The notes beneath the pieces were generated by a model. It worked only from the letters and a program-made list of their open reading frames with translations, made no database searches and was not told where the DNA came from. Positions 1 through 8,115 of a DNA stretch of 64,000 bases are shown one piece after another. Position 1 is the first letter of the stretch, and every line of letters begins with the position of its first letter. Origin of the DNA: Oligoflexus sp. (lineage in GTDB: Bacteria; Bdellovibrionota_B; Oligoflexia; Oligoflexales; Oligoflexaceae); assembly GCF_035712445.1 (NCBI RefSeq), contig NZ_DASTAT010000095.1, positions 33,215 through 97,214 of the forward strand, given 5' to 3'. The position numbers were made by a program, and so were the translations under genes.

Positions 1-2
1 TT

Positions 3-95
3 CATGAAGCAGCCAACGAGCTGAATAAGGCGACGGAGTTTTTGGGGGAGCGGTATGGTGAAAAATCCAGCAAAATAGAGCACTTGCAAAATTAA
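3..95 (+). CDS. C-terminal end of an unidentified protein (partial)
   Basis: An open frame enters from the left edge and ends at a TAA at 93-95, giving about 30 residues rich in Ala, Glu, Lys and Leu (for example EAANELNKATEFLGERYG). The composition fits an amphipathic helix or coiled coil, as at the end of a chemoreceptor or other helical protein, but nothing diagnostic is visible. The next gene starts 81 bases downstream behind two hairpins. The function cannot be assigned from this fragment. Confidence 0.4.
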   Translation, partial: HEAANELNKATEFLGERYGEKSSKIEHLQN

Positions 96-109
96 TTCAG
101 GATTCAAGA

Positions 110-135
110 CCAGGGGTTTCAAGTGAAATCCCTGG
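110..135 (+). other. Strong hairpin downstream of the partial first gene
   Basis: An 11-bp stem with one G-T wobble and a 4-base loop (ccaggggtttc / gaaatccctgg around aagt). It lies 15 bases after the first gene's stop and could end its transcript or protect its 3' end. No T-run follows, so it is not a classical intrinsic terminator. Confidence 0.4.
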
Positions 136-143
136 CATACCGA

Positions 144-172
144 TCCCTTAGCCAGTTGGACTGGTAAAGGGA
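144..172 (+). promoter_or_regulatory. Candidate Shine-Dalgarno-sequestering hairpin
   Basis: The stretch tccctt (144-149) is the exact complement of aaggga (167-172), which is the apparent ribosome binding site of the cyclase starting at 176. Inside, ccag pairs with ctgg, leaving a 2x2 internal loop and a short apical loop. Folding would hide the ribosome binding site. It is the weakest of seven similar arrangements in this window. Confidence 0.4.
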
Positions 173-175
173 CCC

Positions 176-2092
176 ATGCGAATCCTGGTTTTCATCGTGC
201 TGCTTTTTCTGCACGCGGCTGCGACTCTGGCTGCTGCGTTTGAACCTATTGTGATCACGCCCGGCACGCACTACCTTCACATCTCGAACTTTCATTCGCT
301 CGACAATCGTGAAACGCGCTTTGATGCTGACGCCATCCTTTCCGGGCAGCATGATGCGCTGTTCACAACTCACGACCGTTACGCAAAAATGCTGGGAATA
401 CCCAATAACCCCATGAAGGGTGATTACTGGGTGCGGATCGAAATTGATAATCAGACCGGCCAGGATCTGACTCTCCTGAGTGAAAATGGAATGACTCCCA
501 GTCTCAGTCGGATCTTTATACAGGACGCCAGGACTCGCGAGATTCGTCAGGCTTTTGTCCCGGGGGATCGTCTGCGTCGCTCGATGCAGGGTTTTCCTGT
601 GCCGTCGGGTGCCTGGCGTGTTTACGTGGAAATCCTCCCTGACGAATTTTCAATGCCGGTTGTAAACCTGAGTATCAAGTCACCGCAAGGTCTCCTTCAC
701 GATTCGCCCGAGCGACACGTTCTTACAATGTCCTATGGCATATGCCTCGCTCTTATTGCGTATAACTTTGTCCTGGCTTTGACCCTGAGGCATCGCGCTC
801 ATGTCATCTACATTTTCTATAATATAGCCTTGCTGCTTTATTATGAGGGGCGTTATCAGGTTTTAGCCGAACAGTTTGGTTTTCCTGAAATTCCACGGGC
901 GGCCTTGATCAGTATCAATTGTTCTTCCTCGTTTCTATTTTTGACTTTCCTTTATCATATGCTGGATATTCGGAAGAATCTGCCAGGTTGGAAGTGGCCG
1001 CTGCGCATTGTTTTTGCGTGCTGGCCATTCATCATCGTATTTTCGTTCATCAACCTGACCTGGGCTCAGATGGCCTTGATCAATATGCTGATCTTTTCCA
1101 CGCCGCTCACCATGGGGATCGGTGTCCATTCTGCTCTAAAAAAGGTCCCAGGCGCACGAATTCTGCTGATCGCTGCCGTCATTCCCAGCCTGGGCACCAT
1201 GATTCATTTCATGCATCAATTCTTCGCGCAATGGCTGCCTCATGCCTTTATCAACTGCGCTCAGATGCTGGCGTTGGATATCGAGATGATCCTGATGTCG
1301 ATGACCATCGGCTTTAAGATTAACCGCGAGCAGGAGCGGCTTCGCAGTAAAATTGATCACGCCTATACGGAACTGAAAACGATTGTTTACCCGCACCAGG
1401 TGCAGCAGATCTGGGATGGAATGCCGCTGGATCAAACCATGCCTGTCGGTCAGAAGAATGCATTCATCCTGGTTTTCGACGTCGTGGCGAGCAGTAAAAT
1501 GCAGATCGCTGACCCCCGATCTTTCCTTTCCGCGATCTTCCATGACTGTTCCAATTTGATGATGGAAAATTATCAGACCGATCCTTTGGTTGCGAATGGA
1601 TATCGCGTCAAGGAAATGGGCGATGGCTTTCTCTGCAGTGTAGGCTTTCCCTTTGGTTGTCCGGATTCCAATGCGGCCGACCACAGCGTGAAGATGGCCC
1701 ATAAATTTCTGGATATCTTCAAAAGGCATGTGGAACGCGTGGGAGCGCCCGGCAGCATTCACTGCGCGATCGGGATTGCCTACGGGACTGTCGAGGCCTT
1801 TTATCCGGAATCAGGAACGCAGGTTTACGATCTCTTCGGTCGCGGCATTATCCTTGCGCACCGGTACGAGAGCATGCGGGATATTCTCTTCCGCTGGCTC
1901 AAGCGGCGCGATGATATTATTATTCTGCATCAGCCGGTATTTGATCAGCTCTCCGATGCCTATCGCCAGGAATTCGTGGAAGTGGATCTCACCGCGTCCG
2001 ACTTTAAGGTCCGCGATGACGAAGAAGCCACTCGACTCTATTATCAACTGGCTTCAGGCCGCACCCAGCGGCAGTTGCTGCGCGGCGCCTGA
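176..2092 (+). CDS. 7TM-DISM sensor with class III adenylate/guanylate cyclase-like domain
   Basis: A 638-residue membrane protein. It has a signal peptide (about 1-20), a periplasmic 7TM-DISM-type extracellular domain (about 25-175), seven predicted membrane segments (about 180-395), a helical linker and a class III cyclase-like domain (about 425-600). Both metal-binding aspartates are visible: D435 in VFDVV and D483 in MGDGF. The usual Asn of the VNxAxR motif is replaced: the aligned stretch reads ILAHRYES, where the Arg remains. It may therefore be a weak or altered cyclase. By analogy with 7TM-DISM proteins it should sense a periplasmic ligand and signal inside. The ATG at 176 begins the signal peptide. 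A related protein lies at 48209. Confidence 0.75.
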   Translation: MRILVFIVLLFLHAAATLAAAFEPIVITPGTHYLHISNFHSLDNRETRFDADAILSGQHDALFTTHDRYAKMLGIPNNPMKGDYWVRIEIDNQTGQDLTLLSENGMTPSLSRIFIQDARTREIRQAFVPGDRLRRSMQGFPVPSGAWRVYVEILPDEFSMPVVNLSIKSPQGLLHDSPERHVLTMSYGICLALIAYNFVLALTLRHRAHVIYIFYNIALLLYYEGRYQVLAEQFGFPEIPRAALISINCSSSFLFLTFLYHMLDIRKNLPGWKWPLRIVFACWPFIIVFSFINLTWAQMALINMLIFSTPLTMGIGVHSALKKVPGARILLIAAVIPSLGTMIHFMHQFFAQWLPHAFINCAQMLALDIEMILMSMTIGFKINREQERLRSKIDHAYTELKTIVYPHQVQQIWDGMPLDQTMPVGQKNAFILVFDVVASSKMQIADPRSFLSAIFHDCSNLMMENYQTDPLVANGYRVKEMGDGFLCSVGFPFGCPDSNAADHSVKMAHKFLDIFKRHVERVGAPGSIHCAIGIAYGTVEAFYPESGTQVYDLFGRGIILAHRYESMRDILFRWLKRRDDIIILHQPVFDQLSDAYRQEFVEVDLTASDFKVRDDEEATRLYYQLASGRTQRQLLRGA

Positions 2093-2093
2093 A

Positions 2094-2651
2094 TCAAAGC
2101 TTCAAACCATTGATCCTGTTCCGCAGCTCCTGGCAGGCCTCGGGATTCGGCACCAGATAATCACTGCTGATATGCACATTGCCTTCGCTCACGCGGAGCG
2201 TGAAGTATTCCTCGCGGCAGCTGGAGGTCACCCGCAGGCCGCCGATAGGCGTGTCTTCGGTGGGTTCCTGGGAGGGGACTTCGAGCTTATCTATTTGAGT
2301 GGCCAGGGCCACGCAGCCTTCAAAGGGCTGGAAGTTGGTGATGTTTCGAATCGTCAGGCCTTCGATGGTAAGCTGGAAACTATCCCGGCAGCTGGCGGAC
2401 ACCCGGAATTTACCCGTGGTCCAGGCGGGGCTGCCGAGCCGATCACTGCTTTGGGCAAGGCCCAGTCTGGGCAGGGATTCGATGTCTTCGGAGGCGGCAA
2501 TGTCCAAACTCTGTTCAAAGCCATTGGCACGCATCAGCTCGCGATCGAACGCGCGGGCCTGAAGGCGTTGCTTGCCATAAGGCTGGGTTTTGCAAGAGCT
2601 TGCCAGCTGACCTGAGCAGAATGCCAAAACAATGAACGCGAAGCTTCTCAT
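2094..2651 (-). CDS. Secreted or lipoprotein-like hypothetical protein
   Basis: A 185-residue protein, convergent with the cyclase and ending 2 bases from it. The N-terminus (MRSFAFIVLAFCSG..LASSC) is a signal peptide with a possible but non-ideal lipobox at Cys20. The rest is soluble, with several spaced cysteines (for example SASCRDS, FEGCVAL, TSSCREE, PEACQE) that could form disulfides in the periplasm. Two segments containing SxSCRxxxxL look like an internal repeat, which suggests a duplicated beta-rich domain. GAGGAA precedes the ATG. I do not recognise the family. Confidence 0.6.
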   Translation of the reverse strand: MRSFAFIVLAFCSGQLASSCKTQPYGKQRLQARAFDRELMRANGFEQSLDIAASEDIESLPRLGLAQSSDRLGSPAWTTGKFRVSASCRDSFQLTIEGLTIRNITNFQPFEGCVALATQIDKLEVPSQEPTEDTPIGGLRVTSSCREEYFTLRVSEGNVHISSDYLVPNPEACQELRNRINGLKL

Positions 2652-2783
2652 GAAGTTCCTCGATGGTTCGGACCGAAATTATTTCCCTCGCTCATTTTGT
2701 TGCAAAATCTGATCCAAGGTCCTGTTAATATTATGATAGAAACGCCTAGCGTATCGCGGTACGGACTTTTCGAAGGGAACGCC

Positions 2784-3659
2784 ATGCATATCCACCTGAT
2801 CGATGGAACATATGAACTGTTTCGCAGCTATTACGGAGCCCCCGCTGCAAAAAGCCCCGACGGCCGCGAAGTGGGCGCCACACGCGGGCTTTTGAAAAGC
2901 CTCTGGTCGTTTCTGAAAAAAGGCACGATCACGCATGCGGGCATCGCGTTTGATCATGTCATTGAATCGTTCCGCAATGATCTTTTTGTTGGCTATAAAA
3001 CAGGGGAGGGGATGGATCCTCTCCTTTATGCCCAGTTTGAGCTGGCGGAACGCGCGGCCCATGCGCTGGGGCTTGTGGTATGGCCGATGGTTGAATTCGA
3101 GGCGGATGATGCCCTGGCTACGGCAGCCCGCAGAGCCTTTGAAACCCAGGGCGTGACCAAGGTTCTGATTTGTTCACCGGATAAGGATATGGCCCAGTGC
3201 GTTCGCGGACAGAAACTCGTGATGTTTGATCGGCATAAGGAGGTGGAAACGGATGAGGCCGGAGCTCATGAAAAATTCGGCGTCGGACCCGCGTCCATTC
3301 CTGACTGGCTGGCGTTGGTCGGAGACACGGCGGATGGAATCCCGGGTGTTCCGAAATGGGGCGCGAAATCAGCGGCTGCATTGCTCGCTGTTTACGGTTC
3401 CTTCGAGAAAATACCGGCCAAGGCCAGCGACTGGTCCGTGAAAGTTCGTGGCGCCGAGGCCCTGGCGGCTAGCCTGAACGCGCATCGCAAGGAGGCAAAG
3501 CTTTACCGTCAGCTCGCAACCCTGCGTGACGATGTGCCGCTCCAGGAAACCGTTTCCGATCTTCGCTGGCGCGGCGCTCGTCGCAAGGAACTGGAAACCC
3601 TCTGCCAGGAGCTGGGCGAAAGCAACTGGCTTCAGAAAGTGACTCTGTGGGCCGAATAA
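2784..3659 (+). CDS. 5'-3' exonuclease / flap endonuclease family protein
   Basis: A 291-residue stand-alone protein of the FEN / DNA polymerase I 5'-nuclease family, expected to cut 5' flaps or RNA primers during DNA replication and repair. Visible family features are the N-terminal HLIDGTYELFRSYY segment, the metal-binding acidic clusters FEADDALA and CSPDKDMAQ, and the helix-hairpin-helix region LVGDTADGIPGVPKWG followed by AAALL. I place the start at the ATG at 2784, preceded by gaaggga at good spacing, because the protein should begin right at the first catalytic strand; a longer frame upstream adds only unlike sequence. No polymerase domain is attached. It ends one base before the convergent glycosyltransferase gene. 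Confidence 0.85.
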   Translation: MHIHLIDGTYELFRSYYGAPAAKSPDGREVGATRGLLKSLWSFLKKGTITHAGIAFDHVIESFRNDLFVGYKTGEGMDPLLYAQFELAERAAHALGLVVWPMVEFEADDALATAARRAFETQGVTKVLICSPDKDMAQCVRGQKLVMFDRHKEVETDEAGAHEKFGVGPASIPDWLALVGDTADGIPGVPKWGAKSAAALLAVYGSFEKIPAKASDWSVKVRGAEALAASLNAHRKEAKLYRQLATLRDDVPLQETVSDLRWRGARRKELETLCQELGESNWLQKVTLWAE

Positions 3660-4841
3660 TCAAGCCTGAGTGCCATACGCAGTGCTGGTGACCATGACAT
3701 CCTTCACGACAAACTGATCATTCACCAGTTTCCACATGGCCGCGAAAGTCTGTTCCCAGGATATGTCGGTTAAGAATTCATCCACACGGCTGAGCCAGGC
3801 ATCATAGCCGGCTTTATCAGCCAGAATGGATTCCGCACGGATAATAAAGGCATCCGCATCATCGGCGATCGACACGAGATTCTTCACACCATAAGGATGC
3901 ACGACATCCCGAATCGAGGTGGAGATGACCCGACGGCCTGCGGCCAGATACTCCGGAGTCTTGGTCGGACTGATATAGCGGGTCGCATCGTTTCGCGCAA
4001 ACGGCAAAATCGCGATATCCCAGCTGGCCAGATACCGGGGCAGGTCTTCGTAAGTTTTTCCGCCTAAATAATGAATATTTGGCTGGCGGGGAAGGCTGGC
4101 CGGATCAATTTTCACGATCGGTCCTACCATGACGATTTGCCAATCGGGTCGTTTGCTGGCGATCTGATCCAAAAGTTCCAGATCAATGCGTTCATCAATC
4201 ACACCCACATATCCAAGCCTGGGACGCGGAATGCCGGCCTGATCGTGAGGCTCGGACGTCATGTCGCGAGCCTGCGCGAAATGGGCGACGTCCACGCTGC
4301 TGGGAAAGGGATAAACCCTTTGATGCAGGTGGCGCTTGGCGTTGAAGAGACTGAATCCGCCCGTGAAAACAAGGTCGACTCGATTCAGAAGACTCTGCTC
4401 CATCAGGGGCAATTCCTGGGGCGCGCCTTTGAAATTCGACAGCTGATCCATGCAATCATAAACGCTGACCACCGGACGCAGATGATGCGAATGCTTCAAA
4501 TGCATGGGACTGTAGTACCAGGTGATATACCGAATGATGCCATGGTCGTCCATCATCTCGTTCAGAAACTTTTTCATCCAGAGATTGGTTTCCATTTCGC
4601 CGTATCCTCGGGGCAGGTGAGGAGTGGCGACAAAGATATTATCGGCTTCCTCTCTGACCTGAAGTTCAGGGACTGCATTGTCACTCGTAATCGGTTCTTC
4701 AAAGAAAAATACACGTCCCTCTTTGGCAATACGACTCATCAAATGCTGGGGACGCTGAAAGACAAAGTTCCAGCGGAGATGCGAAAAACAAATGAGATCG
4801 GGGGAACTGCTGCTTGCAAATGCCATCTGAAATTTTTTCAT
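3660..4841 (-). CDS. Glycosyltransferase, GT4/GT1-like
   Basis: A 393-residue cytoplasmic GT-B-type glycosyltransferase. The N-terminal segment LICFSHLRWNFVFQRPQHL is typical of a family often found alone or fused to UDP-galactopyranose mutase. The C-terminal half carries a Rossmann-like donor domain with RLGYVGVIDERIDLEL, WQIVMVGP and a loop ending ISPTKTPEYLAAGRRVIS that contains the usual nucleotide-sugar-binding Glu. It probably moves a sugar to a cell-surface glycan, but donor and acceptor cannot be read from sequence. The start has GAGGAG eight bases upstream. It is divergent from the galactose operon. Confidence 0.8.
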   Translation of the reverse strand: MKKFQMAFASSSSPDLICFSHLRWNFVFQRPQHLMSRIAKEGRVFFFEEPITSDNAVPELQVREEADNIFVATPHLPRGYGEMETNLWMKKFLNEMMDDHGIIRYITWYYSPMHLKHSHHLRPVVSVYDCMDQLSNFKGAPQELPLMEQSLLNRVDLVFTGGFSLFNAKRHLHQRVYPFPSSVDVAHFAQARDMTSEPHDQAGIPRPRLGYVGVIDERIDLELLDQIASKRPDWQIVMVGPIVKIDPASLPRQPNIHYLGGKTYEDLPRYLASWDIAILPFARNDATRYISPTKTPEYLAAGRRVISTSIRDVVHPYGVKNLVSIADDADAFIIRAESILADKAGYDAWLSRVDEFLTDISWEQTFAAMWKLVNDQFVVKDVMVTSTAYGTQA

Positions 4842-5159
4842 CGTTCACTCCTCGCTACAGGCATCATCATTGCAATAGCTGTACCGAGGCAGGCAAAGCC
4901 AAGAGGCCCATTCTTTGCTGAAGTGACGTAACAGATTCAGTAGGGTCTTCGGAACGCATAATCTTCACCCATTGACGCTTGTTGATAATTCAGATACGCA
5001 GTCTTCACCCAGCAATAATGAAATATCGAAGGATAGAGGCTGTGTTCACGGAAGCGGTCCTATTGTTTTGGCAATTTACCTTGTGCTATCTTTTCGCAGG
5101 ATGCTTAACGGTTCTCCAAAGAGCACGGATTTTCTCTTCTTACACATGGTGGGCAATAT
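4842..5159. other. Divergent intergenic region before the galactose operon
   Basis: These 318 bases separate the glycosyltransferase and the GH2 gene, so promoters in both directions must lie here. I see no convincing coding frame. The 10-base direct repeat tcttcaccca (4962-4971 and 5002-5011) is the one clear pattern. No sigma-70 promoter stands out with proper spacing. Confidence 0.5.
4962..5011. repeat. Direct repeat tcttcaccca, 40-bp period
   Basis: Two identical 10-base copies start 40 bases apart (4962 and 5002), close to four helical turns. They sit about 150-200 bases before the galactose operon and could be a tandem operator for a regulator, or chance. No regulator gene is adjacent. 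Confidence 0.35.
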
Positions 5160-7019
5160 ATGAAGGAGAAGCACAGAACGTCGTTGGACTTGGATCTGCA
5201 TCATCTCCATCCAAGACCTCAGTTCTGCCGGAAGCACTGGCATTCACTCAATGGTCCCTGGAAATTCTGCTACGATGACACCAGCCGCTTTCAAAAGCCC
5301 TCGGATGTCGCGCAGTGGGATCATACGATTGAAGTTCCGTTTGCTCCTGAAACCGAACGCAGTGGAATAGGCGACGTGACATTTCACTCGGTCTGCTGGT
5401 ACCAGCGCGAGTTTCAGCTTCCTCTCACGAATCAGGAACGCCTGCTCCTGCACTTTGGAGCCGTGGACTATCTGGCTCAGGTCTGGGTGAACGATCAATT
5501 TGTTGGTCGGCATGAAGGCGGTCACACCCCCTTTCATTTTGATATTACGCATTGTCTCAATGACGACGGCCCTCAGATCATTACCGTCAAGGTGGAAGAT
5601 AATCCGCAAGATCTGGCCAAGCCCCGCGGAAAGCAGGACTGGCAGTTGGAGCCGCATAGCATCTGGTATCCGCGCACGACGGGGATCTGGCAAACGGTTT
5701 GGCTGGAGCCTGTGCCTGAAACCTATATCGGCAACGTGCGCTGGACACCGCATCTGGAGCGTTGGGAAATTGGCTTCGAGGCCTTCATTGAGGGCTGCGT
5801 GCGGCGCGAGCTGCAGATTCGTTTGAAACTGACGCTCGATGATCAGGTGCTGGTGAACGACAGCTACCAGGTGATTCTGGGTGAAGTGCATCGCAGAATC
5901 GCGCTCTCCGACCCCGGGGTCGATGACTTCCGAAACGAACTCCTCTGGAGTCCTGAAAAACCTACACTTATTAAAGCGCAAATCGAGCTTTATGCGGATA
6001 ATGAGTGCGTGGATCGTATGCATTCGTATACAGCCCTCCGCTCGGTTTCCATACAGCATGGCGATTTCCTGCTGAATGGCCGGCCCTACTATCTGCGCAT
6101 GGTGCTCGATCAGGGCTACTGGCCGGAAAGCTTCATGACCGCGCCCGATGGCGAGGCCTTGAAACGCGATATTGAACTCGTCAAGGCCATGGGCTTCAAT
6201 GGTGTTCGCAAACATCAGAAGATCGAGGACCCGCAGTTTCTTTTCTGGGCCGACGTCCTGGGTCTGACGGTCTGGGAAGAGATGCCGAGCGCCTATCGTT
6301 TCACGCATGAAGGCGTGGAACGGATCACGCGGGAATGGATCGAGGCCATCGACCGTGACTATAGTCACCCCTGCATAGTCACCTGGGTGCCCTTCAACGA
6401 ATCCTGGGGCGTACCCGACCTTGCAGAAAAGGCCTCGCACCGCAGCTGTGTGCAGGCTCTCTATCACCTGACAAAAACTCTCGATCCTACCCGTCCCGTC
6501 ATTGGCAATGATGGTTGGGAAAGCACGGCCACCGACATCATCGGGATCCATGATTACGATAATCATCCCGCGGCTTTCAAGGAACGCTACGATCCTGCGC
6601 TTTCGATGAACGAAATTCTGAATCGACGCAGTCCGGCTGGAAAGATGATCACCATCGAGGGCTATAACAGCCAGAATCAGCCTATAATGCTGACCGAGTT
6701 CGGCGGCATCGCATTCACCAAGGAAAAGCCCGGCACGAGCAACGCCTGGGGCTATGCCGTATGCACGTCGTCGCGGGATTTGAAAAAACAGTACAGCGAA
6801 CTCTTGAGCGTGGTGCATCAGCTGAAGCTCTTCCGTGGTTTTTGCTATACGCAGTTCACGGACACGTTCCAGGAGGCCAACGGTCTGCTCTTTGCAGATC
6901 GAACACCGAAGATTGATATCGAAACTCTGGCCATGTTTACCAGGGGTTTCCAACGTGATCGCGCGGAAATCACTTTGGAAGACGCGGATACGGCCGGACA
7001 ACAGATGGGGTGTGAGTGA
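5160..7019 (+). CDS. Glycoside hydrolase family 2, probable beta-galactosidase
   Basis: A 619-residue GH2 enzyme without a signal peptide, so cytoplasmic. The order is GH2 sugar-binding domain (about 20-190, with LNGPWKF), the immunoglobulin-like domain (about 190-290) and the TIM barrel (about 295-590). The acid/base is E414 in FNESW and the nucleophile E513 in LTEFGG. It is much shorter than LacZ (about 1,020 residues) and closer in size to beta-glucuronidase-type GH2 enzymes. It is the first gene of a four-gene run with galT and galK, so beta-galactoside cleavage feeding galactose to the Leloir pathway is the best inference; another beta-glycosidase activity is possible. The ATG at 5160 lacks a strong ribosome binding site. 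Confidence 0.85.
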   Translation: MKEKHRTSLDLDLHHLHPRPQFCRKHWHSLNGPWKFCYDDTSRFQKPSDVAQWDHTIEVPFAPETERSGIGDVTFHSVCWYQREFQLPLTNQERLLLHFGAVDYLAQVWVNDQFVGRHEGGHTPFHFDITHCLNDDGPQIITVKVEDNPQDLAKPRGKQDWQLEPHSIWYPRTTGIWQTVWLEPVPETYIGNVRWTPHLERWEIGFEAFIEGCVRRELQIRLKLTLDDQVLVNDSYQVILGEVHRRIALSDPGVDDFRNELLWSPEKPTLIKAQIELYADNECVDRMHSYTALRSVSIQHGDFLLNGRPYYLRMVLDQGYWPESFMTAPDGEALKRDIELVKAMGFNGVRKHQKIEDPQFLFWADVLGLTVWEEMPSAYRFTHEGVERITREWIEAIDRDYSHPCIVTWVPFNESWGVPDLAEKASHRSCVQALYHLTKTLDPTRPVIGNDGWESTATDIIGIHDYDNHPAAFKERYDPALSMNEILNRRSPAGKMITIEGYNSQNQPIMLTEFGGIAFTKEKPGTSNAWGYAVCTSSRDLKKQYSELLSVVHQLKLFRGFCYTQFTDTFQEANGLLFADRTPKIDIETLAMFTRGFQRDRAEITLEDADTAGQQMGCE

Positions 7020-7020
7020 G

Positions 7021-8115
7021 ATGCAGTATAAAAGTCGTTTCACCAAACCGGATGGCCGAACTCTTCTGCTTTATAGCCGCCGTCCCATCGATGCGAATAT
7101 CGTGGCCACCAGTCCCTCGCCGACTCCGGTGTCGCTGGAGGGCTCGCACATGCGTTGGCATCCTCTGCGTGGCGAATGGGTAGCCTATGCGCGCCACCGG
7201 CAGAACAGGACGTTTCTGCCGCCGAAAGAATTCAATCCCCTGGCACCGACGGTTAATCCCGAGTTTCCCACGGAACTGCCTCAGGGGGATTACGACGTCG
7301 CTGTCTTTGAAAATATGTTTCCGACTTTGAGTGAAAAAGCGGTACCTCCTCCGCAAATTCCCGGCGTGGAAACTTATCCGGCCCTGGGCGTCTGCGAAGT
7401 CGTGGTCTTCACCAAAGACCCGACCATGTCTCTGGGACGTTTGCCGCTCGATCACATTCAATTGCTGCTTGAGGTCTGGGGCGACCGGACCCGAGAGATC
7501 GGTGCACGCGCGGATATCAAATACGTCATGCCCTTTGAAAATCGAGGCGTGGAAGTCGGCGTAACCTTGCATCACCCGCATGGCCAGATCTATGCGTACC
7601 CCTTCGTACCGCCGGTTCCGGCCCGTGAAAACGCACAGCAGCTCGCGTATTATGAAAAAAACGGCACGGGGCTTCTGGCTTCGTTCATTGAGCGTGAGAT
7701 TCGCGAACGCATGCGACTGATTTATGAAGGGCCCCATGCGGTCGCTTTTGTGCCGGCCTGTGCGCGCTACCCTTATGAAGTGTGGGTGGCTCCTAAACGC
7801 GCCGTACCCACCATGGATCGCCTGGAAGAGCATGAACGGGCGGATCTTGCCCGGGCTTTGAAAACTGTTCTTTTGAAATTTGATGCGCTCTGGTCACGTC
7901 CATTTCCCTATCTGATGACTTTTCATCAGGCACCTACCGATGGGCGTGAACATCCGGAGTCCCATTTTTATCTTGAATTCAGTCCTCCTTATCGCAGCTC
8001 GGATCGGCTTAAGTTTTTGGCGGGCACAGAGCTTGGCGCGGGCCTCTTCGCCAATGATAGCTTGCCGGAAGACAAGGCCCGGGAGCTGCAGGGAGTGGAG
8101 GTGACCTTTGAGTGA
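7021..8115 (+). CDS. galT: Galactose-1-phosphate uridylyltransferase
   Basis: A 364-residue GalT that moves UMP from UDP-glucose to galactose-1-phosphate. The HIT-superfamily active site HPHGQ is present, with the uridylylated histidine at about residue 187. Other family blocks are MRWHPLRGEWVAYA, FENMFP and FHQAPTDG near the C-terminus. I start it at the ATG at 7021, one base after the GH2 stop; an in-frame start at 6835 would only add residues read through the GH2 gene. The spacing implies translational coupling. It overlaps the next gene by 8 bases. No galE or galM is visible in this window. Confidence 0.93.
   Translation: MQYKSRFTKPDGRTLLLYSRRPIDANIVATSPSPTPVSLEGSHMRWHPLRGEWVAYARHRQNRTFLPPKEFNPLAPTVNPEFPTELPQGDYDVAVFENMFPTLSEKAVPPPQIPGVETYPALGVCEVVVFTKDPTMSLGRLPLDHIQLLLEVWGDRTREIGARADIKYVMPFENRGVEVGVTLHHPHGQIYAYPFVPPVPARENAQQLAYYEKNGTGLLASFIEREIRERMRLIYEGPHAVAFVPACARYPYEVWVAPKRAVPTMDRLEEHERADLARALKTVLLKFDALWSRPFPYLMTFHQAPTDGREHPESHFYLEFSPPYRSSDRLKFLAGTELGAGLFANDSLPEDKARELQGVEVTFE

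Noticed and set aside
6835-7020. Longer galT reading frame starting inside the GH2 gene
   Set aside because: The extra residues are read out of frame through the GH2 coding region and do not resemble GalT; the ATG at 7021 fits the family and the one-base gap to the previous stop.
5244-7046. 600-codon open frame on the minus strand opposite GH2
   Set aside because: It mirrors a strongly supported GH2 gene with clear catalytic motifs; the antisense protein has no recognisable domain and is a codon-bias shadow.
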